From positions 1 through 47,362 of the forward strand of contig JAQWOJ010000080.1 of the NCBI GenBank assembly GCA_029245905.1: 47,362 nucleotides of DNA, in the 5' to 3' direction. Below are positions 21,155-30,929 of the stretch, in pieces. Source of the stretch: Gammaproteobacteria bacterium (GTDB lineage: Bacteria > Pseudomonadota > Gammaproteobacteria > Pseudomonadales > Pseudohongiellaceae). Every line of letters starts with the position of its first letter. The first letter of the stretch is position 1. The translations under genes were made by a program, and so were the position numbers. The notes under the pieces were generated by a model. The model searched no databases. It was not told where the DNA came from and saw only the letters and a program-made list of their open reading frames with translations.

Positions 21155-21329
21155 GCAATATTTAGCGGAACTGATTAAGAGAAAACGCGAATGTGCTGTT
21201 AAAGTTATCGGTTTTGATAAGAAGTTAAATTTACCGTAATTTAATATCTTTTTACGATACAGGCATCTAAGACATGCAATTCAAGTGTATTCTGCAAAAT
21301 ACTCAAGACAAAAAATTTACGTATAAGAT

Positions 21330-21716
21330 GGAGTCAGCCTATAAGCCGGGTTCTGTCGAGGACAATTATTCATCTTAAGCCTGCGTCACCGCGGGCCTCT
21401 AGCGGCCTACCCGAATCCTATGCGAGCAACATTGTCAGATTCCTATTTGGCCTTGCTCCGGGTGGGGTTTACAGAGCCACAAACTGTTACCAGTTGTGCG
21501 GTGCGCTCTTACCGCACCTTTTCACCCTTACCGTAGATTAAAATCGAAGATTTTGATTCAGGCGGTATATTTCTGTTGCACTAGCCGTGGGTTCGCACCC
21601 CCCAGGCGTTACCTGGCACCCTGCTCTTTGGAGCCCGGACTTTCCTCTGCCCAAACCCCTGCGTTCGTCATTAGGCGAAGTGAAGACGTCAGAGCAGCAA
21701 TTGTCCAGCCAACTCG
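21330..21716 (-). ncRNA. rnpB: RNase P RNA (bacterial type A)
   Basis: This is the catalytic RNA of RNase P, which matures tRNA 5' ends. Conserved blocks are readable on the minus strand: GAGGAAAGTCCGGGCTCC near the 5' side, AGGGTGCCAGGTAACGCCTG, CCACCCGGAGCAAGGCCAAATAGG, and ACAGAACCCGGCTTAT near the 3' end. The P1 helix pairs GAGTTGGCT (21715-21707) with GGCTGACTC (21339-21331), which sets the ends to about 21715 and 21331. Length is about 385 nt. Placement between rsmI and mraZ matches pseudomonads. Exact termini are uncertain by a few bases. Confidence 0.97.
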
Positions 21717-21721
21717 CGCAT

Positions 21722-21750
21722 AGCGTAAGATAGAATCAAACTCAAAACAA
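21722..21750 (-). promoter_or_regulatory. Candidate rnpB promoter
   Basis: On the minus strand TTGTTT (21750-21745) and TACGCT (21727-21722) are 17 bp apart, and the predicted start falls 6 nt downstream at the first base of helix P1 (21715). The -10 match is weak but the spacing is right. It lies between the rsmI stop and rnpB. Confidence 0.45.
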
Positions 21751-21774
21751 GAAGTAAACGATCAACTGGTTAAA

Positions 21775-22617
21775 TTAACCCTCATTCAAAACCGCTTCAT
21801 ATAAAGCATTTTTTTTTGCTCCAGTAATCTCACTGGCGATCCGCACAGCATCTTTAGTCGACATCGTATTTTTAAGCTTATCGATTATTAACAGCCCTGT
21901 TTGGTGCTGCTGCCCCTTTATAATCGAAGCATCACACCCTTCGATAACCAAGACAAATTCTCCTTTTTTGTTGTAAGGGTTGGCATTTAACCAAGTTAAA
22001 CACTCAATCACCGAGCCAAGAAAATGACTTTCAAACTTTTTGCTGATCTCTCTAGCAATAAATACCCGACGGGTTTCTGGAAATACTTCCGCTAGTATTA
22101 CTAACGAATTTTCAATTCGATGCATAGATTCAAACACTACGGTAGTACGTTCTTCGTACAACAAATTCTGAAAATATTTTGTTTTCGCAACATTCTTGCT
22201 TGGAATAAACCCATCAAAGAGAAAACAATCTGTAGGCAAACCAGACACGCTTAAAGCCGCTGTAACAGAACTTGCACCGGGAACAGGGATAACTGTAATA
22301 TTTTTTTCTCTTGCCAATTGCACGAGTTTATAACCTGGGTCGGATATGAGAGGAGTTCCAGCATCACATACTAGGGCCACCGATTTTCCATTTACTATTG
22401 ATTGGATCATTCGCTCATCAGTACCTGCTTCGCTGAAGTCGTGATAAGATTTTACTGGAATCGAGCTATTGATCCTTCCAAGTAAAATTTTGGTAACACG
22501 TGTGTCTTCAGCAGCAATAAAATTGACTGAACCTAGCACATCAATAGCACGCTTACTTATGTCGTCTAAATTCCCAATAGGTGTTGCAACAACAAACAGT
22601 GTTCCAGCTTCAATCAT
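21775..22617 (-). CDS. rsmI: 16S rRNA (cytidine1402-2'-O)-methyltransferase RsmI
   Basis: RsmI methylates the 2'-O of C1402 in 16S rRNA with SAM. It has 280 residues and a tetrapyrrole-methylase fold. The N-terminus reads GTLFVVATPIGNLDDIS; other family motifs are AAEDTRVTKILL, VCDAGTPLISDPGYKLV and IPVPGASSVTAALSVSGLPTD. It diverges from lpoA across a 127-bp gap, and rnpB follows on the same strand. The C-terminal part contains the usual short helical domain (STKDAVRIASEITGAKKN). Confidence 0.97.
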   Translation of the reverse strand: MIEAGTLFVVATPIGNLDDISKRAIDVLGSVNFIAAEDTRVTKILLGRINSSIPVKSYHDFSEAGTDERMIQSIVNGKSVALVCDAGTPLISDPGYKLVQLAREKNITVIPVPGASSVTAALSVSGLPTDCFLFDGFIPSKNVAKTKYFQNLLYEERTTVVFESMHRIENSLVILAEVFPETRRVFIAREISKKFESHFLGSVIECLTWLNANPYNKKGEFVLVIEGCDASIIKGQQHQTGLLIIDKLKNTMSTKDAVRIASEITGAKKNALYEAVLNEG

Positions 22618-22684
22618 TTTGCACCCTTACAATTATCTGAATCCATTTTTTTACTAGTGTTCATGATTATGTCTATTTAAAGAA

Positions 22685-22713
22685 TTGCTCATTGGACGAT
22701 CTTGTATTAATCT
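22685..22713 (+). promoter_or_regulatory. Candidate promoter of the lpoA-diaA-dolP operon
   Basis: TTGCTC (22685-22690) and TAATCT (22708-22713) are separated by 17 bp in the rsmI-lpoA divergent region. The predicted start near 22720 would leave a leader of about 25 nt before the lpoA ATG. An AAGGAAAT at about 22719 is too far from that ATG to serve as a normal ribosome-binding site. Confidence 0.4.
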
Positions 22714-22744
22714 TTTTTAAGGAAATCTAAGTAACAAAGACATT

Positions 22745-24577
22745 ATGCGCCTTATAAAGACTAAACCTTTACTCTGCTTCAGTTGGGTCACCCTAGTGTC
22801 TTTGGTTAGTTGCAATACCGCACCTCCTCCATCAGAAGACATGCAGTCACAAATCGAACCCACAACAGCGCTTATAGATGATTTGTTAAGAAAAGCCGAT
22901 CTGAACTCCGGAAGGTTAGCAGTGGATCTGCGGCTTCAAGCAATAGCAGAATTGGTTGACGCCGGCTTCCCAAAAAGGGCGGAGACCGAGATGAACAAAA
23001 TTGAAAACCTTGAAGGCCTCCTTAATGAATCTCAACTGCGCGCCACTCTTCTAAAGGCAAAAATCGCTCTTCTAAACAATCAAACGGAACTCGCTCTCAC
23101 GATCTTAACAGATTCTTTCGCAGGAAGTATGAATACAGAGGCTCTAGCCGGGCTTGAAATACTTTTACTTTTAGGACAACTTTATCTGACTGAAAATAAG
23201 CCAGAGCTAGCGATAGAGAACCTCGCCAAGATAACAGAACTCTGGCCCCCCAACGTTACAACAACACTTTATGAAGATATCTGGTCAGCTTTATCGTTAA
23301 TCAATGAAAAACGCTTGTCCGAGATTGCGAGAGACACAGCGAGCTATGAACTAAGAGGGTGGATCGAATTAGCGAGAATTTCGAAAATCAATCAAAATAG
23401 CATTCGCAGCCAATTAGATTCAATAACGCAGTGGCGAAGAATTTGGGCGCAACACTCGGCAGCAAGGCGCCCCCCAAAAACTTTAACCAAGCTCCAAGAA
23501 ACTTGGAGTAATAGGCCTAAGCATATCGCTTTGATTCTTCCAATACGGCAACCCACTGGGAATGCGATACAAGAAGGCTTTCTGAGCGCTTACTATCAAG
23601 AGCTCAATATTTCTCGAGAGGTACCTCAAATCTCTGTGTATGACAGCACAGAAATCGATGAAATACATGACGTATACAATCAAGCTGTCGATCATGGTGC
23701 AGATTTAGTAATAGGCCCACTAAATAAGGACCTTGTCAACCAACTTCAAGAATCTGGAAAGTTGCCCGTCAATACTCTTGCTCTTAATTACACAGATAAA
23801 GAATCTGTTTCTGAGAATTTTTTCCAGTTTGGATTGGCTCCAGAAGACGAAATATTAGAAATCATTAATCTCGCTTGGAAAGCTGGACACAGAAATGCGG
23901 CCATTCTTACGCCAGATGAACTCGATTACAAAAAGATTGAGAGGTTCTTTCTACAATCTTGGATTAATAAGGGAGGAAAAGTAGTCTCCTCAGAAAATTT
24001 TAATAGCACCTCAGATTACTCGCAGGTTGTACGGAATCTCATCGCTATTGGCTCTAGTGAATCGAGAGCCGAAAAATTGCTGAATCTTTTACCCCGCCGT
24101 GATATGGAATTTACACCAAGGCGCAGAAATGACATAGACTTTATATTTCTGCTCGCTAATCCACGACAAGGAAGGCAGATAAACCCTACATTAGCTTTCT
24201 ATTTTGCGGATGATATTCCGGTGTATTCAATGCCTTCGATTTATGACGGTGACGACAATCAATTAGAGAACAGGGATTTAAATGGCATAGTGTTTGCCGA
24301 TGCTCCATGGATTTTGAGCCCAAAAGGCGAATTACACAATTCAATTAAAGAAAACCTCCCTAAAAAACCAGGCCCTCTTAAAAGGTTACGAGCAATGGGC
24401 ATCGATAGTTTTCGGCTGTATGCACGGCTTAAACAATTCTATGATGGCGATACTGTTTCTATAGAAGGTGCTACTGGCCTCCTAACCATATCAGAAAACC
24501 AAGTCATTCACCGAGAACTTGAAGCCGCAGAATTTATCGACGGGATAGCTATACCTTATTCTTTGGAGAGCCCTTAA
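22745..24577 (+). CDS. lpoA: Outer-membrane lipoprotein activator of penicillin-binding protein, LpoA family
   Basis: LpoA (YraM/LppC) is an outer-membrane lipoprotein that activates PBP1A in E. coli. This protein has 610 residues. The signal peptide ends in a lipobox with the acylated cysteine at residue 23 (SLVSLVSC). The N-terminal half (about 30-240) is helical and TPR-like; the C-terminal half (about 260-600) resembles a periplasmic-binding-protein fold beginning HIALILPIRQPTGNAIQEGF. Position between rsmI (divergent) and diaA is the conserved one. The precise PBP partner is inferred from the family. Confidence 0.9.
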   Translation: MRLIKTKPLLCFSWVTLVSLVSCNTAPPPSEDMQSQIEPTTALIDDLLRKADLNSGRLAVDLRLQAIAELVDAGFPKRAETEMNKIENLEGLLNESQLRATLLKAKIALLNNQTELALTILTDSFAGSMNTEALAGLEILLLLGQLYLTENKPELAIENLAKITELWPPNVTTTLYEDIWSALSLINEKRLSEIARDTASYELRGWIELARISKINQNSIRSQLDSITQWRRIWAQHSAARRPPKTLTKLQETWSNRPKHIALILPIRQPTGNAIQEGFLSAYYQELNISREVPQISVYDSTEIDEIHDVYNQAVDHGADLVIGPLNKDLVNQLQESGKLPVNTLALNYTDKESVSENFFQFGLAPEDEILEIINLAWKAGHRNAAILTPDELDYKKIERFFLQSWINKGGKVVSSENFNSTSDYSQVVRNLIAIGSSESRAEKLLNLLPRRDMEFTPRRRNDIDFIFLLANPRQGRQINPTLAFYFADDIPVYSMPSIYDGDDNQLENRDLNGIVFADAPWILSPKGELHNSIKENLPKKPGPLKRLRAMGIDSFRLYARLKQFYDGDTVSIEGATGLLTISENQVIHRELEAAEFIDGIAIPYSLESP

Positions 24578-24610
24578 GCAATTCCATAATTGATTTTGAG
24601 ATTAATTTAA

Positions 24611-25898
<1,288 letters not shown>

Positions 25899-25926
25899 AT
25901 TAGCTGATCACAACAAACTTAATGCG

Positions 25927-26352
25927 TTACTTTACCAGTTTGAGTGATGGCTTCTTATTGCCGTCACTCGAGGGACTTCCACGAGAAGAAACTTCAAGAT
26001 CGCCCATTCTATCTGGTTCAGGAGGCTCTGAACCACCATCATCTGTCTCAAACATCATTCCTTGCCCATTTTCCTTGGCGTATATACCCATGACCGCTTG
26101 AATTGGAACGAAAACCTGCTTAGGAAGGCCTCCAAACCTACCTCGAAACTCCATGGCATAATCTTGTACTGAGAAGTCTTGAACTGCCGAGGGTGATACA
26201 TTTAAAATTATTTGACCGTCTTTGACATGCTCCTGGGGTACTTCCACACCTTCATAAAACGCATTAACTAGGATATAGGGCGTACAATGATTCTCGAGAA
26301 TCCATTCGTACAATGCACGAACGATATATGGCCTACTTGAAGTCATTGTCAT
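25927..26352 (-). CDS. sspB: ClpXP protease adaptor SspB
   Basis: SspB binds ssrA-tagged proteins and hands them to ClpXP. It has 141 residues. The folded N-terminal domain (about 1-110) contains RPYIVRALYEWILENHCTPY, FRGRFGGLPKQVFVPIQAVMGIYA and ENGQGMMFE. A flexible linker leads to the C-terminal ClpX-binding tail KKPSLKLVK, which resembles the known XB motif. GAGG lies 8 nt before the ATG. It follows sspA by 27 bp, the conserved arrangement. Confidence 0.95.
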   Translation of the reverse strand: MTMTSSRPYIVRALYEWILENHCTPYILVNAFYEGVEVPQEHVKDGQIILNVSPSAVQDFSVQDYAMEFRGRFGGLPKQVFVPIQAVMGIYAKENGQGMMFETDDGGSEPPEPDRMGDLEVSSRGSPSSDGNKKPSLKLVK

Positions 26353-26379
26353 GGCGCTACCTCAGCAAATTATAGAGCT

Positions 26380-27012
26380 TTAATACATATCTTTTTCTTG
26401 CTCTGACAAGCTGGCCAGGACCGACTCTCTTTCGAACAAGCGATCTCTATAGGCAAGCAATGGCTTGGCGATTTTAGTTTTCGGCAAATCAATGCCCATA
26501 CTTGGCAAACGCCAAAGAATAGGACAGACACAGCAATCAACGATAGTAAAATCATCACTCATAAAATACGGTTTTTCCCCAAAGATTGGAGCTATCGCTA
26601 TGATGCTTTCTCTAAGTTCCTTCCGTTTTTTTTCAATCTGCGCCGGCGTACCATCCTCACTGAGAATCGAGTCAGCTAAAGTACACCAATCCTTCTGAAT
26701 TCTGAATATCCATAATCGGCTTTGAGCACGAGCTACTGGATAAACAGGAAACAATGGCGGATGGGGAAAACGCTCATCCAAGTACTCCATCATAATATCT
26801 GCTTCATACAGAACCAGATCTCGATCTATGAGAGTAGGCAAAGTATTATAAGGATTCAAAGTTGCTAGATCCTCAGGCTTATCATCAGGGTCAACATCTA
26901 TCGTCTCTACCGTAACTCCTTTTTCCGCCAGAACAATTCTCACCCTGTGGCTATAATGACTAGCGCCGTCGGAATAAAATGTCATGGAGGATCTTTTTGC
27001 GACTATGCCCAT
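26380..27012 (-). CDS. sspA: Stringent starvation protein A
   Basis: SspA is a glutathione-S-transferase-fold protein that binds RNA polymerase and modulates transcription under starvation and acid stress; it lacks GST activity in E. coli. It has 210 residues. The N-terminal thioredoxin-like domain begins MTFYSDGASHYSHRVRIVLAEKGV after a short leader, followed by an all-helical C-terminal domain from about residue 95. GAGG precedes the ATG. It lies 51 bp downstream of the cytochrome b/c1 gene and upstream of sspB. Confidence 0.95.
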   Translation of the reverse strand: MGIVAKRSSMTFYSDGASHYSHRVRIVLAEKGVTVETIDVDPDDKPEDLATLNPYNTLPTLIDRDLVLYEADIMMEYLDERFPHPPLFPVYPVARAQSRLWIFRIQKDWCTLADSILSEDGTPAQIEKKRKELRESIIAIAPIFGEKPYFMSDDFTIVDCCVCPILWRLPSMGIDLPKTKIAKPLLAYRDRLFERESVLASLSEQEKDMY

Positions 27013-27063
27013 AATAAGACCTCAACTCTCATTTTGTTTTGTGTTATTAAAAATTCAGAATTT

Positions 27064-29121
27064 CTAGTGGTAGTCTTTAGAAAATTCTCGTCCCAGAAGG
27101 TAAGCAAGAACATAAAGAAACCCGAGAAAAATCAACACCCAGAATCCTATATTCTGACGTTTCTCCCTGACAGGTTCTCCCACATAATATAGGAAATTCA
27201 CTAAATCTGTGATGGCTAAATCGAATTCCTGTGGCGACATAAGTCCATTGCCGCTCGCATGCAATTCACAATGATCACCAAGAGCATCACATTCTCGTGT
27301 AACATCTCCCTGCAAATCATAAAGAACATTTGGCATCCCTACATTCTGATAAATAGTATTATTTGTACCTAATGGTCTTCCTTCATCGTTATAGAAAGAC
27401 CTTAAATAGGTATATAACCAGTCAGGAGAATGAACACGACCAGCAAGGGTTAAATCAGGGGGCGCAGCACCGAACCAGGTCTCTGCGTCATTCTTGGACA
27501 TCGCGTTTTCAATCAAATCTCCTATCAGCGCATCATCGAACACTAGATTTGCCAGTACAAGGTCATGCGGAATTTCCAAATCATCTGCCGTTCTCTCATA
27601 ACGCGCATAACCTAAGGCATGACAGCTAACGCAATAATTAACGTAATATTTAAACCCTCGTTGCAACGATTCTTTATCGTCAAAATTGGTTTCTACATGA
27701 TCGAGATCAAGGTTTCCAGAGGACGCGGCATCAGCCTCCCCAGAAACCAGCATTAAAGGAACAATTACCAGTATTACAATTATTATAAAACTTCCCAATA
27801 TCTGAGGAATGCTTATAAAACGCCCGGTCAATCGCTGAGGAGGCTCCGACACCTTCTCAATTTTCGTATACCAGGGCATGGCAAAAAAATAAGAGAAATA
27901 CACAACAGTCATTACCTGCGCTAGTAGAGTCTTCGCTGGACTGACTGATTGCGTCCCTAAATAACCGAGAATGATAAAAGAAACAACAAACATAAGGAGA
28001 GCAAACCGACTGATCTTGCCTTTGTATCTCATCGATTTTACTGGACTTTTATCGAGCCAGGGCAACAAGAACAAAATTCCTATCGCTCCAAACATTACAA
28101 GCATTCCCCAAAATTTTGCATCAATGCCAAGTAACGGGACCGTAACTGCCCGCAACATTGAATAAAAAGGAGTGTAATACCAAACAGGGGGAACATGTTC
28201 CGGCGTTTTCAAAGAGTCAGCTTCCTGGAAATTAGCGAGTTCTAAAAAATAACCTCCCATTTCAGGAGCGAAGAAAACGACAGCACAGAAAGCAAACAGG
28301 AAAAGTATAACTCCTCCCAGATCATGGTATAAGGTGTAATAGGGATGAAATGGAACACTGTCTATGGGAATTCCATCAGATCCCTTATTCTCTTTTATCT
28401 CAACACCGTCCGGGTTGTTAGACCCCACTTCATGCAAAGCCAAGATGTGAACAACAACCAGACCGATTAACACAATCGGCAATGCCACTACGTGTAATGC
28501 GAAAAATCGATTTAGAGTGGCTCCTGAAATCAGATAATCACCCCGAATCCAGACAAGGAGATCCTCTCCAATAATGGGAATTGCTCCGAAAAGGGAGACA
28601 ATCACATTTGCCCCCCAGTAAGACATTTGCCCCCAAGGAAGGACATAGCCCATAAAACCCTCTGCCATCAGCACCAAATAAATGGCCATCCCAATTACCC
28701 AAATGAGCTCGCGCGGTCTCTTATACGACCCATACATTAATCCGCGAAACATATGCAGGTATACGACAATAAAAAAAGCTGAGGCGCCCGTAGAATGAAG
28801 GTAGCGAAGCAGCCAGCCATACTCAACATCCCTCATTATATATTCAACAGATGCAAAAGCGCTTTCTGCACTGGGTGTATAATTCATCGTCAAAAAGATT
28901 CCAGTGATCAACTGAATCACGAGCACTAACAAAGATAGGACCCCAAAAAAGTACCAGAAATTAAAATTTTTGGGCGCATAATACTCACTCATATGCTTTT
29001 TCCAAGCGGCTACAACAGGTAATCTGGCATCGGTCCAGTCCCTAATTGCAACCAAAGCTACCATCATTCGCCCGGGCTTACGCGTAGCTTCCGTACTCAT
29101 CGAATTCTCTATATCACTCAT
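27064..29121 (-). CDS. Cytochrome b - cytochrome c1 fusion protein of the bc1 complex
   Basis: One uninterrupted 685-codon ORF encodes both haem subunits of ubiquinol:cytochrome c reductase. Residues 1 to about 430 are cytochrome b: haem ligands H109/H123 and H210/H225, conserved PWGQMSYWG near 162, and the Qo motif as PVWY at 312-315 rather than PEWY. A hydrophobic segment (about 443-459) then leads into GEADAAS, which looks like a retained signal peptide with a signal-peptidase site. Cytochrome c1 follows: CVSCH at 497-501, probable Met ligand M596 (NVGMPN), C-terminal anchor about 658-677. Bradyrhizobium fbcH is a known fused precursor that is cleaved after translation; most gammaproteobacteria, as far as I recall, keep two genes. 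The ATG overlaps petA by 4 bp. Confidence 0.95.
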   Translation of the reverse strand: MSDIENSMSTEATRKPGRMMVALVAIRDWTDARLPVVAAWKKHMSEYYAPKNFNFWYFFGVLSLLVLVIQLITGIFLTMNYTPSAESAFASVEYIMRDVEYGWLLRYLHSTGASAFFIVVYLHMFRGLMYGSYKRPRELIWVIGMAIYLVLMAEGFMGYVLPWGQMSYWGANVIVSLFGAIPIIGEDLLVWIRGDYLISGATLNRFFALHVVALPIVLIGLVVVHILALHEVGSNNPDGVEIKENKGSDGIPIDSVPFHPYYTLYHDLGGVILFLFAFCAVVFFAPEMGGYFLELANFQEADSLKTPEHVPPVWYYTPFYSMLRAVTVPLLGIDAKFWGMLVMFGAIGILFLLPWLDKSPVKSMRYKGKISRFALLMFVVSFIILGYLGTQSVSPAKTLLAQVMTVVYFSYFFAMPWYTKIEKVSEPPQRLTGRFISIPQILGSFIIIVILVIVPLMLVSGEADAASSGNLDLDHVETNFDDKESLQRGFKYYVNYCVSCHALGYARYERTADDLEIPHDLVLANLVFDDALIGDLIENAMSKNDAETWFGAAPPDLTLAGRVHSPDWLYTYLRSFYNDEGRPLGTNNTIYQNVGMPNVLYDLQGDVTRECDALGDHCELHASGNGLMSPQEFDLAITDLVNFLYYVGEPVREKRQNIGFWVLIFLGFLYVLAYLLGREFSKDYH

Positions 29122-29720
29122 GCTGATGCCCCCTCGTCGACTCCGATCACTAAAACATCATCCCCCTCGAAGGAGTGGGGCGGAACTTCCATATTTCGAG
29201 AGGCAGGAGATCCGCTGTACACTCTTCCAGCAAGATCAAAGCGGGAACCATGGCAAGGGCAAAAAAATCCGCCACGCCATTCACTATCAAACGGCTCTGG
29301 TTGAAGTTCTATATGAGGAGTAGGAGAACAAAATAGATGCGGGCATAATCCAACCAGAACCATTAAATCCGGCCTCCTCGATCGGTATTCATTTTGCGCA
29401 TATCCAGGTTGCTCAACCTCTTCTGAATTCGGGTCAGTCAAGCGGTCAGGGTCTTCATTCAAGGCATTCAAGACTTCCTCGCTGCGCTTAACGATGAAAA
29501 TAGGACGTCCTCGCCAAGCAGGAATAGGGCCGAGCATTTCACCATCATTAAGGCCGCCAATATCAATTCGCACCGGAGCTCCAGCAGCTCTCGCTTTAGC
29601 ACTCGGATTCCAGGACCCTACAAACGGAATCGCTGCACCCGCGACACCGGCAGCTCCAGCTACCGAAGTGGAGCCCACAAGAAACCGTCTACGCCCAGCT
29701 TTCGCACTGTCGTCAGTCAC
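29118..29720 (-). CDS. petA: Ubiquinol-cytochrome c reductase Rieske iron-sulfur subunit
   Basis: The Rieske subunit carries the 2Fe-2S cluster that takes the first electron from ubiquinol in the bc1 complex. It has 200 residues and starts at a GTG (29720) preceded by AGGGAGA. A twin-arginine-type signal (GRRRFLVG) and membrane segment (about 12-34) anchor it. Cluster box II reads CPCHGSRF (154-161). Box I reads CPHLFC (126-131); the cysteine and histidine ligands are kept, but the usual form is CTHLGC, so T and G are replaced. It is first in a petA-cytochrome b/c1-sspA-sspB string and has a near-consensus promoter. Confidence 0.96.
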   Translation of the reverse strand: MTDDSAKAGRRRFLVGSTSVAGAAGVAGAAIPFVGSWNPSAKARAAGAPVRIDIGGLNDGEMLGPIPAWRGRPIFIVKRSEEVLNALNEDPDRLTDPNSEEVEQPGYAQNEYRSRRPDLMVLVGLCPHLFCSPTPHIELQPEPFDSEWRGGFFCPCHGSRFDLAGRVYSGSPASRNMEVPPHSFEGDDVLVIGVDEGASA

Positions 29721-29825
29721 CGCAATTTCTCCCTAAGAACATACCAATACAGTTGAATGATAAAATCAAACAGCACTTGCAAACGCTGTCCAATCTATCA
29801 AATTACTAGACTTTTACTAACATAT

Positions 29826-29854
29826 ATTATAGTCAAAATTCCATTTTTTTTCAA
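29826..29854 (-). promoter_or_regulatory. Near-consensus sigma-70 promoter upstream of petA
   Basis: On the minus strand TTGAAA (29854-29849) and a perfect TATAAT (29831-29826) are separated by 17 bp. The expected start near 29819 gives a leader of about 100 nt before the petA GTG. Together with the terminator just upstream, this isolates the bc1 operon from rplM-rpsI. Confidence 0.7.
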
Positions 29855-29911
29855 GTAAGGGTTAGTGCAAAAGATACGTATCTTGCTGATCTTAATAGAA
29901 ATATTTTAATC

Positions 29912-29947
29912 AAAAAAAAACGCCAACGTCCTGCTGGAAATTGGCGT
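29912..29947 (-). terminator. Intrinsic terminator of the rplM-rpsI operon
   Basis: On the minus strand a 7-bp stem, ACGCCAA (29947-29941) with TTGGCGT (29926-29920), encloses a 14-nt loop and is followed at once by a run of nine or so U residues (29920-29912). It begins 21 bp after the rpsI stop. This is the clearest intrinsic terminator in the window. Confidence 0.85.
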
Positions 29948-29968
29948 CTACTAACATATTTTTCGATT

Positions 29969-30361
29969 TTATCGCTTAGAGAACTGCGGCCGTTTTCTAG
30001 CTTTTCTAAGTCCCACCTTTTTCCGCTCAACCTCCCGAGCATCGCGAGTAACAAATCCTGCTTTACGCAATGTCGGTTTCAATTCTTCGTCGTAGTCCAT
30101 AAGCGCTCGGGTAATTCCATGCCGAATTGCCCCGGCCTGGCCGAAACTTCCACCGCCCCTAACGGAAACCTTGATATCAAATTTACCCATCATTTCCACT
30201 AGTTCGAGAGGCTGCTTTACAATCATCCGCGCAACTTCACGCCCAAAATAACCATCTAGCGGACGAGTGTTGACGGTAATATTACCACTGCCGCTGGTCA
30301 AATAGACTCTAGCCGTTGAAGTTTTGCGTCGGCCGGTACCATAGTATTGAGTAGTTGCCAT
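29969..30361 (-). CDS. rpsI: 30S ribosomal protein S9 (uS9)
   Basis: S9 is a small-subunit protein whose C-terminal tail reaches the P-site tRNA. It has 130 residues. Typical parts are the N-terminal [34 protein letters not shown], and the basic C-terminus [12 protein letters not shown] ending in the conserved arginine. It follows rplM by 13 bp as a two-gene operon that ends at the terminator 29912-29947. Confidence 0.99.
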   Translation of the reverse strand: MATTQYYGTGRRKTSTARVYLTSGSGNITVNTRPLDGYFGREVARMIVKQPLELVEMMGKFDIKVSVRGGGSFGQAGAIRHGITRALMDYDEELKPTLRKAGFVTRDAREVERKKVGLRKARKRPQFSKR

Positions 30362-30374
30362 AAATTTCTATCGC

Positions 30375-30803
30375 CTAAAGTTGAAGAGCTTGTGGTTGTT
30401 GAGCTCCATGAGGATGCTCCGCTCCCGCATAAACTTTTAGTTTCTTGAACATCGATCGGCCCAGGGGAGTTTTAGGCAGCATACCTTTAACCGCCAGCTT
30501 CACGACTTTTTCCGGCGACTTGTCAATCAGCTTTTCAAAGGGAATTGATTTCAATCCGCCAGGGTAACCAGAATGCGAGTAGTACATCTTATCTTTCGAC
30601 TTATTCCCAGTGACGCGAACCTTATCAGCATTGACTACCACAACATAGTCGCCCGTATCTACATGAGGAGTGAATTCGGCCTTGTGCTTACCACGCAACC
30701 TAGTCGCAATCGCTGTAGCCATGCGGCCGAGGGTTTGTCCTTCTGCGTCGACTATTAACCAATTTGGGTCAATCTCGGCGGACTTCGCGCTAAAAGTCTT
30801 CAT
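30375..30803 (-). CDS. rplM: 50S ribosomal protein L13 (uL13)
   Basis: L13 is an early-assembling large-subunit protein. From the second of two adjacent ATGs (30803) it has 142 residues and starts MKTFSAK like other L13 proteins. Characteristic segments are [42 protein letters not shown] and [23 protein letters not shown]. The 126 bp between zapE and rplM should hold the operon leader; I see no convincing promoter hexamers there. In E. coli the rplM leader is an L13 target; a matching structure is not obvious here. Confidence 0.98.
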   Translation of the reverse strand: MKTFSAKSAEIDPNWLIVDAEGQTLGRMATAIATRLRGKHKAEFTPHVDTGDYVVVVNADKVRVTGNKSKDKMYYSHSGYPGGLKSIPFEKLIDKSPEKVVKLAVKGMLPKTPLGRSMFKKLKVYAGAEHPHGAQQPQALQL

Positions 30804-30929
30804 CATTCAAATTTTCATTAGTTGACGGAGCGCGAATACTACCGAAGGAGGTAAGAATATTCAAGAAAAATTCGGCCAAGAGGCAGCTTTTCTAAGCGTG
30901 TATCTCACGGAAATACGCCCTACTTAATA

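Noticed and set aside
21006..21239. A 77-codon plus-strand ORF upstream of mraZ
   Set aside because: It is antisense to the mraZ start, promoter and candidate operator; no ribosome-binding site or family resemblance.
21278..21310. Imperfect inverted repeat downstream of rnpB as a terminator
   Set aside because: Only about five pairs form and no U-run follows on the minus strand; too weak to report as a terminator.
21496..21723. A 75-codon plus-strand ORF
   Set aside because: It lies on the opposite strand of rnpB, whose conserved RNA blocks explain the sequence.
27064..29121. The b/c1 fusion as a sequencing or assembly error
   Set aside because: The junction is in frame over a long region, keeps a plausible hydrophobic segment and signal-like site, and shows no low-quality pattern such as long homopolymers at the joint; a fused precursor also has a known precedent. 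Raw reads would still be the decisive check.
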